NCBI RefSeq assembly: GCF_013377755.1
Contig: NZ_JABXWR010000001.1
Span: forward strand, 163,104-227,103
Direction: 5' to 3'
DNA from: Methanofollis tationis
GTDB taxonomy: Archaea; Halobacteriota; Methanomicrobia; Methanomicrobiales; Methanofollaceae
Length of the DNA stretch: 64,000 bases
Below the pieces are notes generated by a model that did not search any database, was not told where the DNA came from, and saw only the letters and a program-made list of their open reading frames with translations. Positions 52,671 through 61,902 of this stretch are shown piece by piece. Each line of letters starts with the position of its first letter. Within the stretch, counting starts at the first letter, position 1. The position numbers and the translations under genes were made by a program.

Positions 52671-53408
52671 ATGATAACCATGAGAACCAGAACACTCATT
52701 CTCTGCGCCGCTCTGATGGTGCTGCTGGCCGCAGGCGTCTGGAGCGCCAGTGCCGCCACAGACACCACCGACGAGCGTTTGATCCACGCATCAGGGACCG
52801 GCGAGATCACCACCACCCCTGACCGCGCCGTAATCTCCTTTGCCGTCGAGACCCAGGACACCGATCCGAAGGTCGCCCAGGCAGTAAACGCACAGATCAT
52901 GGACACCGTGAACAGCGCCCTCAAGGCGGCCGGCATCGCCGCCGAAGACATGAAGACCACCGGTTACAACATCTGGGCAGAGACGTCTGAGGGCGACAGA
53001 CCCTTCGGCAGCCAGAAGACGATCTACCATGTCACCAACACCCTGCAGGTGACCCTCGCCGACGTCACCAGGGCAGGAGAAATTATCGACATTGCCGTTG
53101 CAAACGGTGCAAACAGGGTAAACAGCCTCTACTTCACGCTCAGCCCGGAAAAAGAGCAGCAGTTCAGGGGTGAAGCCCTCACCAGAGCCGTCGGACAGGC
53201 TCGCACCGATGCCGACGTCGTCGCCGCAGCAGCAGGCGTGACCGTCACCGGCGTCAAAGACATCTCGATCGGGAGCACCTATGTCCCGATGTACAGCAGT
53301 TACCTCAAGGCCGACACCATGGAGATGGGCGGGGCGGCGCGTACCCCGATCGAGTCCGGCGAGGTGAAAGTCACGGCATCGGTGAGCATCACCTACCTCT
53401 GCCGGTGA
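52671..53408 (+). CDS. SIMPL-domain (DUF541) secreted protein
   Basis: 245 residues. A signal peptide (AALMVLLAAGVWSASAATD) is followed by the SIMPL domain: LIHASGTGEITTTPDRAVISFAVET, GANRVNSLYFTLSPEKEQQ, ARTDADVVAAAAG and VKVTASVSITYLC. The family is exported and has no firm enzymatic role. TATA box TTTGTATA at 52645-52652 supports a leaderless start at 52671 or 52680. An 8-T run at 53413-53420 follows. Confidence 0.85.
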   Translation: MITMRTRTLILCAALMVLLAAGVWSASAATDTTDERLIHASGTGEITTTPDRAVISFAVETQDTDPKVAQAVNAQIMDTVNSALKAAGIAAEDMKTTGYNIWAETSEGDRPFGSQKTIYHVTNTLQVTLADVTRAGEIIDIAVANGANRVNSLYFTLSPEKEQQFRGEALTRAVGQARTDADVVAAAAGVTVTGVKDISIGSTYVPMYSSYLKADTMEMGGAARTPIESGEVKVTASVSITYLCR

Positions 53409-53412
53409 ACCC

Positions 53413-53420
53413 TTTTTTTT
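53413..53420 (+). terminator. T-run terminator
   Basis: Eight Ts start five bases after the SIMPL gene stop. Confidence 0.5.
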
Positions 53421-53464
53421 CCTCAAACGATACCATTATTCAGGGCCAGGAACTTCTCTTCTCG

Positions 53465-54130
53465 ATGTATACGATCATCGAGACCTACAACAACATCCCC
53501 TTCGATCCGGCCCTCACCCCTGCAAAAGGGTTTTCCTGCTATATCCCCGAAGCATCGCTGCTCTTCGACACCGGCGGGGACGCTGCGGTGCTCGCCGCAA
53601 ACCTCAGGACGCTCGACATCGATCTGGCAGAGATCAAAACGCTCGTCCTCTCCCATGACCACTGGGACCACGTCGGCGGAATCTCCGCCGTCCTCGGAAA
53701 AAATCCCGACCTCGAGGTCTTCGTCCCGGCCGGGTTTTCAGAGGAGAAACTGGCCGCCATCAGGGAACAGGCCAGAGCAACGGTCACCGGAGAGTGGCGG
53801 GAGATAGAAGACGGCATCGCATCGACAGGCCCGTGCGGCGGTTCCATACCCGAGCAGTCCCTCGCCATCAGCACACCAGAGGGCTTCCTGATCGTCGCGG
53901 GCTGCGCACACCCTCACATCAGCAGGATCATCGAGATTGTCAAAGGGCACGGACCGGTCTTTGGGGCGATAGGAGGATTCCACACCATATCTGAAGCCGA
54001 CCGTGCGGCGCTGAAAACTCTCGCCTATCTTGCCCCCTCTCACTGCACCGAGGACCTGGAGGTCATCGTGAAGGAGAACAGCGGGAGGATCCACCCAGGA
54101 GGCGCGGGCATACAACATATCCTGCCCTGA
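53465..54130 (+). CDS. Metallo-beta-lactamase fold hydrolase
   Basis: 221 residues from the ATG at 53465 (AGGAACTT upstream). The HxHxDH site is intact (LVLSHDHWDHVGG), followed by IVAGCAHPHISRIIEIV and IGGFHTIS. This pattern resembles the methanopterin-related hydrolase branch (MptA/RFAP-synthase-like COG1237), whose members act on pterin or nucleotide phosphates. The exact substrate is not readable. Part of a forward-strand pair with the SIMPL gene, but separated by a T-run. Confidence 0.83.
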   Translation: MYTIIETYNNIPFDPALTPAKGFSCYIPEASLLFDTGGDAAVLAANLRTLDIDLAEIKTLVLSHDHWDHVGGISAVLGKNPDLEVFVPAGFSEEKLAAIREQARATVTGEWREIEDGIASTGPCGGSIPEQSLAISTPEGFLIVAGCAHPHISRIIEIVKGHGPVFGAIGGFHTISEADRAALKTLAYLAPSHCTEDLEVIVKENSGRIHPGGAGIQHILP

Positions 54131-54463
54131 ACAGCACCGGAATATATATATAATATAAAAATATATGTCGGTCCAGTGGTATCCGGCGGGCGGCCGAACC
54201 TCACCCTTCGTCGGGATATCACCGACCCCATGCCATTTCGACTCCATCCAACCCTCATTCATAATGTCCTGCCAGTGCAGAGATACCTGTAGGGAAATCC
54301 TGCCAACCTTTTTTTCCGAACCTGCACATACTATATAGAATACCTGACAGAGTAACCACAGATTAACGCATAGATATTCACATCGCTCATGAAACAGCGT
54401 TTCGAGCGCATACATGAAACCTGAAAAAAAGGCGTCTTAAACGTAATAAAAAGGGATATTGAA
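54131..54463. other. Intergenic with nusA promoter and hairpin
   Basis: 332 bp, AT-rich, no gene. A TATA-like CTATATAG lies near 54333-54342 and another TATA-like run (CTTAAACG) about 27 nt before nusA. A 9-bp stem with a 2-nt bulge (GCTC-GAAAC / GTTTC-GAGC) lies at 54385-54407, and CATGAAAC occurs twice (54388 and 54413). Leader-type control of nusA is possible if transcription starts at the upstream box. Confidence 0.4.
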
Positions 54464-54916
54464 ATGTACAGAAATATCGGCTTTAAAGAGAGGAGATATA
54501 TCGAGGAGCTGCGGATCCTCACCAAATCGGTAGCAGTGGACTGCCTCATCGACGAGCGGTTCGACCGCGTGATCTATGTAATTAAGCCCGGCGATATGGG
54601 CCTCGCCATCGGCAAAAAGGGTGAAAATATCAGAAAGATGCAGAAAGTCCTGGGAAGAAGGATCGAGATGGTCGAGTACGCCGAGGACGAGAAAACATTC
54701 ATTGCAAACATCTTCAGGCCTGCCGAGGTGCTGACATCCCTGGAGGCGGAACCAGGAGGTAAAATCAATGTCGTCGTCGGAAAAAGAAGTGACCTCGGGA
54801 TCGCTATCGGCAAAGGGGGGAGCACTATAGAGAAGGCCAGGTTACTGGTAAAACGTTTCTTTGGCCATGAAATCGGCGATGTCGTGCTGGCACACGAGGA
54901 GGCGAGCGAAGCATGA
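54464..54916 (+). CDS. nusA: Archaeal NusA-like transcription factor
   Basis: 150 residues with two KH domains; GxxG loops in GLAIGKKGENIRKMQ and GIAIGKGGSTIEKAR. Archaeal NusA keeps just the KH part of bacterial NusA and binds RNA, acting in termination or rRNA transcription. In many archaea the gene sits with rpoA and ribosomal proteins; here it stands alone with hisE. Its stop overlaps the hisE start (ATGA). The ATG at 54464 has no ribosome site. Confidence 0.95.
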   Translation: MYRNIGFKERRYIEELRILTKSVAVDCLIDERFDRVIYVIKPGDMGLAIGKKGENIRKMQKVLGRRIEMVEYAEDEKTFIANIFRPAEVLTSLEAEPGGKINVVVGKRSDLGIAIGKGGSTIEKARLLVKRFFGHEIGDVVLAHEEASEA

Positions 54917-55206
54917 AGGACATAGAAATGATCGAAGAACTCTGGACGACCATCAATGATCGGGCCGACCACCCCTCCCCCGACTCCTACGTGAGTTCTG
55001 TTCTCACCCACCGGAAAGGGATCGACAAGTCCCTCGAAAAATTCGGAGAGGAGGCGACCGAGTTTATCCTTGCCGTCAAGAACGGCGTGGACCAGCGGAC
55101 CATCGAGGAGGGCGCGGACGTCCTCTTTCACTTCATGATCGCCCTCAGGGCGGCCGGCATCGAGTTCGAGGAGATCCTCACCGAGCTGGCGGCGCGGCGA
55201 AAATAA
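54913..55206 (+). CDS. hisE: Phosphoribosyl-ATP pyrophosphatase
   Basis: 97 residues. The MazG-like fold is clear: YVSSVLTHRKGIDKSLEKFGEEATEFILAVKNG, with the metal-binding acidic residues EExxE and ADVLFHFMIAL. It is the second step of histidine synthesis. Here the gene is separated from other his genes and coupled by ATGA overlap to nusA. The convergent DUF151 gene starts its stop codon 10 bp later; a short T-run (55210-55214) separates them. Confidence 0.94.
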   Translation: MKDIEMIEELWTTINDRADHPSPDSYVSSVLTHRKGIDKSLEKFGEEATEFILAVKNGVDQRTIEEGADVLFHFMIALRAAGIEFEEILTELAARRK

Positions 55207-55216
55207 CCCTTTTTCT

Positions 55217-55666
55217 TCAGGAGAGATAGGTGGCGAGATCGACGCAGTCAGGGAGGGATCCCTCATCCACCCCTGCCTGTTCGGCCACCTCAAGGTCCAC
55301 GCTGATCGGGGCGCCTGAGCGAAGAGCGATGGCGATCCCGTCGCTCGGCCGGCAGTCCAGGCTTTCCTCGGTATCGCTCCTGACCGAGATGAGCCGCCCG
55401 TAAAAAACGCCGTCTCTCAGGTCGTCGATCAGGAGGCCGGTCACCCTGATCCCGAAGGAATCGAGCATGGCCACAAAAAGGTCATGCGTACCCGGCCTCG
55501 GGAGAAGATCGTGATTCAGTGCGTTGTTTATTGAGATCGCTTCCCATAGACCGATATAAATCGGAAGCGACCTGCCGCTGGAAAGATCGAGCAGAACAGC
55601 AGGAACCGCTCCTCCCGACGCAGCGGTGAAAAAGACTCCCCGAACAACCGCATCCACGGCAGCCAT
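55217..55666 (-). CDS. DUF151 / bifunctional nuclease family protein
   Basis: 149 residues. Family blocks: GGAVPAVLLDLSSGRSLPIYIGLWEAISINNAL, then DLFVAMLDSFGIRVTGLLIDDLRDGVFYGRL and SLDCRPSDGIAIALRSGAPI. DUF151 homologues in plants and bacteria show nuclease activity and stress links, but the archaeal role is unproven. It is followed on the minus strand by nothing, and converges with hisE. Confidence 0.88.
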   Translation of the reverse strand: MAAVDAVVRGVFFTAASGGAVPAVLLDLSSGRSLPIYIGLWEAISINNALNHDLLPRPGTHDLFVAMLDSFGIRVTGLLIDDLRDGVFYGRLISVRSDTEESLDCRPSDGIAIALRSGAPISVDLEVAEQAGVDEGSLPDCVDLATYLS

Positions 55667-55690
55667 AGGTAGGAGATATCCTCATGGGAG

Positions 55691-56734
55691 TTAAGGGTTG
55701 CGGCGACGGTCGGTCCTCACCACCTCGCGCCTGAGGATACCGACGCTCGCCGCAAGCCCGAGAACGATATTGAAATAATAAAAGACCATCCGCCACAGCA
55801 GCACAAACACGCCGAGAACCGAGGAGGTCACAAAAATGCCGTAGAGCGAGGTGGCCAGGACCTCGGCGATCCCCGAACCGCCCGGGGTCAGGGGGACCAT
55901 CATCAAAAGGGCGATGATGATCTGGGCGATGAACGACTCGACAAAGAACGGCTGCGATCCCAGACCCATCAGGATCACCGAGGCGATCGCAAACTCAATG
56001 CACCAGAACATCACGGTGCAGAACGTCCCCCAGATCAGTCCGGCGATTCCATGGCTCACAAAACGGGCGAGGCTCCCATGAAAATTGTCCACCTCGGCGT
56101 CGATGCGGTCGAGAAGGGCGTTCAGTTTCTCGACGTTGCGGCGGCGTTTTCTGCGGTCGAGCCAGAGCGATATCCGGTGGAGGAGACCCTTGAGCACCCC
56201 GGGTTTCTTCACCGAGTATATGAAGAACAGGACCAGAACGGCGATCAGACCCCAGGAGATGTATATGAACGCCGCCATGCCCGGGGCGATGCTCTGCCAC
56301 TGCTGGCCGAGGAGGAGCATGGTGATCATGCTGATGCCGACGAGCACGGCGCCGTCCAGGATCCGCTCCATGATCACCACCCCGGTGGCATCGCCGAGTC
56401 TGACGCCGGCACGGTAGAGTTCATGGATCCTGATCGGTTCGCCCCCGGCCTGCGAGGGGGTGATGGCGGCGATGAGCAGGTTTGCAAAGACGGCATTGAG
56501 ACAGTGGAGGAAGCCGACGGTATACCCGAGGGAGCGGGACATCGTCTTCAGGCGCAGCGCCCAGAAGCCGAGGGCGACAACATGCCCGGCAAGGGCAAGG
56601 GCGAGGTACCAGGGATTGAGTCTCAGGATGTACTCAATGGTCGACTCGTCAAAGGTAAAGTACAGGACGAGTGCGAGCACAATACTGCTGAACCCGAGGG
56701 AGACCCCGAGCCATTTCCATTGAGACCTCTTCAT
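55691..56734 (-). CDS. UPF0104 / LPG-synthase-like multi-pass membrane protein
   Basis: 347 residues from the ATG at 56734 (GAGGACTGC upstream). About eight helices with the family motif AITPSQAGGEPIRIHEL and the C-terminal VPLTPGGSGIAEVLATSLY. The family includes the membrane half of lysyl-PG synthases and proposed lipid or glycolipid flippases. An archaeal flippase for glycosylated lipids is a reasonable guess. It lies 25 bp upstream of DUF151 and may share its transcript. Confidence 0.88.
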   Translation of the reverse strand: MKRSQWKWLGVSLGFSSIVLALVLYFTFDESTIEYILRLNPWYLALALAGHVVALGFWALRLKTMSRSLGYTVGFLHCLNAVFANLLIAAITPSQAGGEPIRIHELYRAGVRLGDATGVVIMERILDGAVLVGISMITMLLLGQQWQSIAPGMAAFIYISWGLIAVLVLFFIYSVKKPGVLKGLLHRISLWLDRRKRRRNVEKLNALLDRIDAEVDNFHGSLARFVSHGIAGLIWGTFCTVMFWCIEFAIASVILMGLGSQPFFVESFIAQIIIALLMMVPLTPGGSGIAEVLATSLYGIFVTSSVLGVFVLLWRMVFYYFNIVLGLAASVGILRREVVRTDRRRNP

Positions 56735-56850
56735 GCAGTCCTCGAGCATGCCTGATCCAGACGGCACGCACTTTCTGTTCCATAAGATTATAGAGCATAC
56801 TATAAACCCTTTGAGGATTGAGAGCGGGAAAAAGAGGCGTTGCCGGGCAA

Positions 56851-57414
56851 TCAGACCGTAAAGATCTCCCGCGATCCGACAACAGAGAAAAGACCGGCCT
56901 GCACGCCTGCATCGAGCCAGCCAAAACCATAGGAAAACCACCCGAGGGCAGCGGCGGTTCTGCCCTCATCAGAGAGCCTTCTCCCGCGTTCAAGGGCTCC
57001 CTGCCCCTCAAAGAGGAGATGCCCGGCCGCCGCATACATCGGGGTCTCGGGATCAGGCGCCGGCGAGAGTGAGCAGGTCGCCTCGCAGAGCAGGCGTTCA
57101 TACCGGCCGGTCTTCTCCAGGAGCCGATGCTGCTGCGCCTCCGGGATCGCACCGTCAAAGGAGCGAGTCTCTTCAGCATTCAGACCTGAAAAAAAGCCGA
57201 TATATGACCCGGCGTCCAGCCAGCCGAATGCATAGGCGGCGCTTGCGTGGGCGTTGACATCGTCGCCCCGCTCACAAAAAACCATCCCATCAGAGAGATA
57301 AGAGCGGGCCATCCGCATAATGACGGCCGAGACCGCCCCGAGAGGAGTCCCTTCAGGCGGGAGCGGCTCGATCGAATCGAGAGCGGCGGCAAGGGCGGCG
57401 AGAAGCGGCGTCAT
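56851..57414 (-). CDS. DUF357-family protein
   Basis: 187 residues. Two similar segments, [20 protein letters not shown] (about residues 59-78) and [20 protein letters not shown] (about 160-179), show an internal duplication built around FGWLDAG. DUF357 is a conserved archaeal helical family of unknown function. The ATG overlaps the dph5 stop (ATGA). Last gene of the feo-GTPase operon. Confidence 0.86.
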   Translation of the reverse strand: MTPLLAALAAALDSIEPLPPEGTPLGAVSAVIMRMARSYLSDGMVFCERGDDVNAHASAAYAFGWLDAGSYIGFFSGLNAEETRSFDGAIPEAQQHRLLEKTGRYERLLCEATCSLSPAPDPETPMYAAAGHLLFEGQGALERGRRLSDEGRTAAALGWFSYGFGWLDAGVQAGLFSVVGSREIFTV

Positions 57415-58160
57415 AGCCCGGCGAAGGTTTCGAGGTACTCGCGCTCCATCAGATGGAGGTCGCCGGGCACGACCAGAATATGCAGGGGGCCGCCGAAGTC
57501 CACCCCGGCAAGAGCGGCGGCGGTGCCGGCCGCCACCACGGGCGAGCCTGACCCGGCTCTGGCCACGCCGACATAGACCGGGATCGAGACGCCCCGCGCC
57601 GCGGCCATCTCTTCGAGCATCCTGACCGCTTCGGGGATGCGCATATAGCGGTCAGGCTGGATGTCAAGATAGACGAGGGTGTGGAGTTTGTCGGCGATAT
57701 TCTGTTCGATTACCTCGATCGGTGTCGTGGGGGCCCATTTGCCATAGGGAAACGGAAGAGAGCAGGACTTGCCGAAACGGTAGTTCTGCAGCCCGGTCAG
57801 CCCGCAGACCGCGCTCACGATCGAGGCGCCATGGACGATCTCTGTCCTGATCCCCATTGCGGCGGCCCTGATACGAAGGTCGATATGCGTGGTCGATACC
57901 ATCGGGTCGCCCGCCGTGAGAAACGCCACGTCGGACTCCTTTGCCAGTTCAAGAAAGGTCTCAGGGTGCCCTTCGACGTCCTCCCGGTAGAGCATGCCGA
58001 CCTCCTTCCCGAAGAGTTCGGTCATCTGTTCAGGCGTCGTCCCGGTCAGCACCGAGGTGTAGCATTCGAGAAACACATGGTCAGACCGCCTGATGCGGTC
58101 GAGCCCTTTGATCGAAATATCTGTCTCGTCATAGAGGCCAAGCCCGATAAATGTCAGCAT
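57411..58160 (-). CDS. dph5: Diphthine synthase
   Basis: 249 residues. A tetrapyrrole-methylase fold with [41 protein letters not shown] and [24 protein letters not shown]. It methylates the modified His of elongation factor 2 on the way to diphthamide. GGAGACG lies before the ATG, and the KaiC-GTPase stop is only 6 bp upstream. The presence of a translation-modification gene inside this operon is unusual. Confidence 0.95.
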   Translation of the reverse strand: MLTFIGLGLYDETDISIKGLDRIRRSDHVFLECYTSVLTGTTPEQMTELFGKEVGMLYREDVEGHPETFLELAKESDVAFLTAGDPMVSTTHIDLRIRAAAMGIRTEIVHGASIVSAVCGLTGLQNYRFGKSCSLPFPYGKWAPTTPIEVIEQNIADKLHTLVYLDIQPDRYMRIPEAVRMLEEMAAARGVSIPVYVGVARAGSGSPVVAAGTAAALAGVDFGGPLHILVVPGDLHLMEREYLETFAGL

Positions 58161-58166
58161 CGTCTC

Positions 58167-59339
58167 CTACTCCAGAAAGGTTTCACGTGTAATAAGCATG
58201 ATGAGAGCGTCGATCACGCCCATCGCCTCCTCCCTGTTGAGGGCTGAGATGTGGTGGAGGGGGATGCGCTCCGAAAGGCGCAGCAGGGTGCGCAGCGTCG
58301 CATCTGAGATCTGGCCCGGCAGCTCTCTCTTGTTCACCGCAACGACAAAGGGGATCCTCATACGCCTGACCATTCCCAGGATATCCAGGCCCCGGCTCAG
58401 GGATTCAGCACGCGTGCCGTCGACGACGAAGATCACGCCGGTCGCATTGGTGAGCAGATGGGTGATGATCGGACCGAAGTGCTCCTGCCCCGGGGTCCCT
58501 ACAAGCGTGATCTCGAAACCCCGGCAGGAAACCAGAGGATGACCGAAATCCATCGCCACCGTTGTCGCAGACCCGGATATTCCTATCCTGTCCGAAGATA
58601 CCCAGTTTTCCGAGACTGTCTGGATAAACGTGGTCTTCCCGGCATCAGTCGGACCGGTGACGACGATTTTTGGGATCTGCGGCGCGACAGAACCGTCTTC
58701 GCGGATCATATAGGGGATCTGGCGGGGCGGGAGGGACGTCCAGGTCACATGCCTGACCATAAAATGGTTGAAAAAAAGGATGTTGCCATAGCCCTCGCCG
58801 ATGGAGAGGACAAGATCGAAGAGGCAGGACGCCGTCAGATCATCCAGATGCTCCTCGTCATAGAGATTGAGATACTCCACAAAAAGCGTCGCCCCCCCCT
58901 TCAGAGACCGCCCGAAGAAGAGGGCGAGGGCATGTTCCGTCCCGATTTCATCACAGAGGCGGTTGCAGTAGAGAAAGATCGCATTGATAGGGCCATTCCT
59001 GCAGATCGTATCGATCTGTTCTTTCCAGGCCGCACACTCGGCCTCGGGCGTACGGGAATTCGCTTCGATCTCCTCGAACGACAACGAGTCCAGGAAGATC
59101 AACCGGTCATCGGCCTCCATGCCATAGGGTGTTGCCGAGAGGTCGGCGAGGAAAGCCTCGGCGGAGGTGTGCGGGACGACCACAAGGCAGCGCTTCCCCA
59201 TACGGTGCGCGCATTTCAGGGCGCTGAACATGAACTGCTGCCCCTCGACACCCGGCGCAAGGGAGAAGAGCACCCGCTTTCCTCGCGGTACGCCCCCACC
59301 GATCATCTCGTCCAGAGCCGTGATGCCGGTATAGATCAT
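58167..59339 (-). CDS. Degenerate KaiC-like domain fused to a small GTPase
   Basis: 390 residues from the ATG at 59339 (GAGGAGCC upstream). Residues 1-220 are RecA/KaiC-like (TGITALDEMIGGGVPRGKRVLFSL), but the P-loop reads APGVEGQQ, lacking Lys-Ser/Thr, so it cannot bind ATP normally. Residues 223-390 form a COG2229-type GTPase with an intact G1 (GPTDAGKT, 229-236), G2 Thr (SGSATTVAMD), G3 GTPGQ (281-285), G4 NKRE (336-339) and G5 SAL (365-367). It likely acts as a signalling switch, with the first domain as scaffold. The ATG overlaps the previous gene by four bases. Confidence 0.85.
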   Translation of the reverse strand: MIYTGITALDEMIGGGVPRGKRVLFSLAPGVEGQQFMFSALKCAHRMGKRCLVVVPHTSAEAFLADLSATPYGMEADDRLIFLDSLSFEEIEANSRTPEAECAAWKEQIDTICRNGPINAIFLYCNRLCDEIGTEHALALFFGRSLKGGATLFVEYLNLYDEEHLDDLTASCLFDLVLSIGEGYGNILFFNHFMVRHVTWTSLPPRQIPYMIREDGSVAPQIPKIVVTGPTDAGKTTFIQTVSENWVSSDRIGISGSATTVAMDFGHPLVSCRGFEITLVGTPGQEHFGPIITHLLTNATGVIFVVDGTRAESLSRGLDILGMVRRMRIPFVVAVNKRELPGQISDATLRTLLRLSERIPLHHISALNREEAMGVIDALIMLITRETFLE

Positions 59340-60049
59340 GGCTCCTCCACAAGGTCGCTGCCTGAGAAGCGGTACCGGACAGAAGGCACGCACTCCCCGT
59401 TCATCATCTGGCAGCGGAGGATCCGCACCGTCGGATCGGCCGCATCCTCCTTCACCTCGATCATGCCGTTCATCAGTTGTTTCAGGGTCGAGATCGTCTT
59501 CTCGTCGACGCCCTCAGGATTGAGAAGATAAATGCCGATCCCGTTCATCCGCCTGATCCTGGCAGAGAGGATATGGAAAAAGCGGTAGATCACCTCAAGT
59601 CTGGTATAGATCAGAAAACTTGAGAGAGAAAGGATGCATACGCGCACTCTCGGCGTGCCTGAGAGGTCGTTTTGTGCCGCTTCCGCCCTCTGGATGCCGT
59701 CGAGGATCTTCGTAAACTTGATCCCCATGCCGGTCAGGTCCACCGGGCTCCCGACATATTTCACCTGATCTTCGTCAGCGATGACCGGGACCAGGGTCTT
59801 TGTGATGCAATCGATGATCCAGAGGCGATCGCGCTCAGACTCGGGAAGGCCAAAGGCCGTCACAAGCTCCTGCGCGTCCTGATCGGTGGAAATGACGACC
59901 GTATAATCCGAGTCGCCGGGTTGCCCCAGGTACATGGCAAGCCGTTCGGCATCGGCAAACGGAGGCGCAAGAAGGAGGAGATTGGATCCGGGCAGAATGC
60001 CGCCCGTCTTCTCATCGATCTTCCTGATGCCGGTCCTGAACGGGTCCAT
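59336..60049 (-). CDS. RecA/KaiC-like protein with lost P-loop
   Basis: 237 residues. The fold starts like a KaiC domain (TGIRKIDEKTGGILPGSNLLLLAPPFADAERLAMYLG), but the Walker A site is LAPPFADAE, with neither Gly-Lys nor Thr. Later strands (VCILSLSSFLIYTRLEVIYRF) match RecA cores. It is thus a pseudo-ATPase. It lies 2 nt after feoB and overlaps the next gene, which has the same kind of domain, so the two probably form a complex. AGGAT lies before the ATG. Confidence 0.75.
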   Translation of the reverse strand: MDPFRTGIRKIDEKTGGILPGSNLLLLAPPFADAERLAMYLGQPGDSDYTVVISTDQDAQELVTAFGLPESERDRLWIIDCITKTLVPVIADEDQVKYVGSPVDLTGMGIKFTKILDGIQRAEAAQNDLSGTPRVRVCILSLSSFLIYTRLEVIYRFFHILSARIRRMNGIGIYLLNPEGVDEKTISTLKQLMNGMIEVKEDAADPTVRILRCQMMNGECVPSVRYRFSGSDLVEEP

Positions 60050-60051
60050 CT

Positions 60052-61902
60052 TTATCCTGCGATAAAGTGTATGAGTCCCCCTATTAAAAAGCCGAGCGTA
60101 ATCGTGTAGGCCGAGACGGCCAGCGTCACCCTTATCCCAATCTGACGGAGTATCACGGCGATTGTCGAGATACAGGGGACAAACAGCACGCTGATCACCG
60201 CAAACGTATAGAGCTGGACGCCGGTCAGCACCGAACCGAGATCGGCAGTGCCGGAGAGCACGGCCAGGGTTTCAAACGCCATCTCCTTGCGCAGGATCCC
60301 GAAGAGGAGGGCTGTCGTGACATAGGCAGGGAGCCCGAGGTATCCCTCGGAGACCGGAGCGACGATGAGGGAGAACGCGTCCACCACACCGTAGTAGTCG
60401 AGGGCGCCGAGGACGACGCTGCCCGCGAGCAGCAGGGGCATGGCGATAAAGAGAAACTCCTGGATACGCCCCCACGATTTTTTCATGACCAGCACGGGAT
60501 CGGGCATCCGCAACGGCGCCATCTCCAGGATCATACCATACTGCCCGCCCGGGATATTCCGTGCCAGAAACACGCCGGTGAGAATGATCAGGACGAGGAC
60601 GATCAGGTAAATGGAGAGGGCCGCCCACAACCCGACAAACGCCGCCACGATCCCGGTGATGATCACCGTCCTGGCCGAGCAGGGGACCATGGTGACCAGA
60701 AAGGCGGCGATCGTCCGTTCTCGCACCGTCCGGAGCTGGCTTGCCGCCATCACCGCGGGCACATTGCAGCCGAAGGCCATTACCATCGGGATGATGGCGC
60801 CGCCGTGGAGGCCGAGGCCGTGCATCAACCGGTCGGCAAGGAACGCCGCCCGCGTCAGGTAGCCGGTATCCTCAACGATGGAGAGGAGGATATAGAAGAT
60901 GAGGACAAAGGGAAAGGCGATGCCGAGGCCGGCAACGATGGCAAGGAGGACCGCCATCCCGAGGGCGGTGGCAAGGGGCGGGAGGGAAAGGGTCTGAAAC
61001 GGCTCGATCACCAGGAGGGTAAAGATCTCGACGATGAGTTCTTCCAGAAACGAGCCGGCGATAAAGACGGTGAGCAGCATCGAGAGGAGGACCACGGCAA
61101 GGATAGGAATGCCGGGGATCGCCTTTGTGAGCAGACGGTCGGCCGAGAAGCGCCGGTCAGGTTCCTGAGCCCCGACGACGTCGGCGGCGATCCGGCGGGC
61201 ACAGAGGTGCCGGTTTGCGCCGATGATCTGGTGGGCCGACATGTGGTTGAGGGCCTCGATTTCCCCGGCGATCGTTCGCGCCCCTTCGACGAGTTCGCTC
61301 GCACTGCCGATACCCTGAAGGGCGTGAAGGGCCTGAAGGCGGGTGGCGCCGTAGAGTTTACCAAGGCTCCTGATAGCGGCCTCGATCTGCGGGGTATAGG
61401 GGACGGCGATCCCGGCCGGCCGCGCCGAAGAGAGGACCGTCGGGATGATCTCGCCGATGTTTTTTCCCAGGGATGCGGCGGTCTCGATCACCGGCGCTCC
61501 CAGGACCGAGGAGAGGCGCCCGCTGTCGATGATGATCCCCTGCTGCGCCGCCTCGTCGATCATGTTGATGACGACGACCATCGGGATCCCGTATTCGGCG
61601 AGCTGGAGGAGGAGGTAGAGGTTCCGCTCCATCCTGGTGGCGTCAAGGACGGCGATCACCGCATCAGGGGGTTCTGAAAGAAGGTAGGTCCGGACGAGTT
61701 CTTCCTCGGCCGAGTCGCCGTCCATCGAATAGATCCCGGGAAGATCGACGATCTGCAGGGTCGAACCCTGGTGACAGAGTTTTCCCTGCATCAGTTCGAC
61801 CGTCGTCCCCGGGTAGTTGCTCACCTCGACGCCAAGGCCGGTGAGCTGGTTGAAGATCAGGGATTTGCCGACGCTCGGGTTGCCGATGAGCGCGCACCTC
61901 AT
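60052..61902 (-). CDS. feoB: Ferrous iron transporter FeoB
   Basis: 616 residues. The N-terminal G domain has GNPSVGKSLIFNQLTG, VSNYPGTTVE, VDLPGIYSM and NMIDEA. The membrane part has Gate motifs in MPLLLAGSVVLGALDYYG and VPCISTIAVILRQIG regions and HGGAIIPMVMAFGCNVPAVMA. It imports Fe2+. Its ATG overlaps the regulator-FeoA stop (ATGA), so the regulator, FeoA domain and FeoB are co-translated. Confidence 0.96.
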   Translation of the reverse strand: MRCALIGNPSVGKSLIFNQLTGLGVEVSNYPGTTVELMQGKLCHQGSTLQIVDLPGIYSMDGDSAEEELVRTYLLSEPPDAVIAVLDATRMERNLYLLLQLAEYGIPMVVVINMIDEAAQQGIIIDSGRLSSVLGAPVIETAASLGKNIGEIIPTVLSSARPAGIAVPYTPQIEAAIRSLGKLYGATRLQALHALQGIGSASELVEGARTIAGEIEALNHMSAHQIIGANRHLCARRIAADVVGAQEPDRRFSADRLLTKAIPGIPILAVVLLSMLLTVFIAGSFLEELIVEIFTLLVIEPFQTLSLPPLATALGMAVLLAIVAGLGIAFPFVLIFYILLSIVEDTGYLTRAAFLADRLMHGLGLHGGAIIPMVMAFGCNVPAVMAASQLRTVRERTIAAFLVTMVPCSARTVIITGIVAAFVGLWAALSIYLIVLVLIILTGVFLARNIPGGQYGMILEMAPLRMPDPVLVMKKSWGRIQEFLFIAMPLLLAGSVVLGALDYYGVVDAFSLIVAPVSEGYLGLPAYVTTALLFGILRKEMAFETLAVLSGTADLGSVLTGVQLYTFAVISVLFVPCISTIAVILRQIGIRVTLAVSAYTITLGFLIGGLIHFIAG

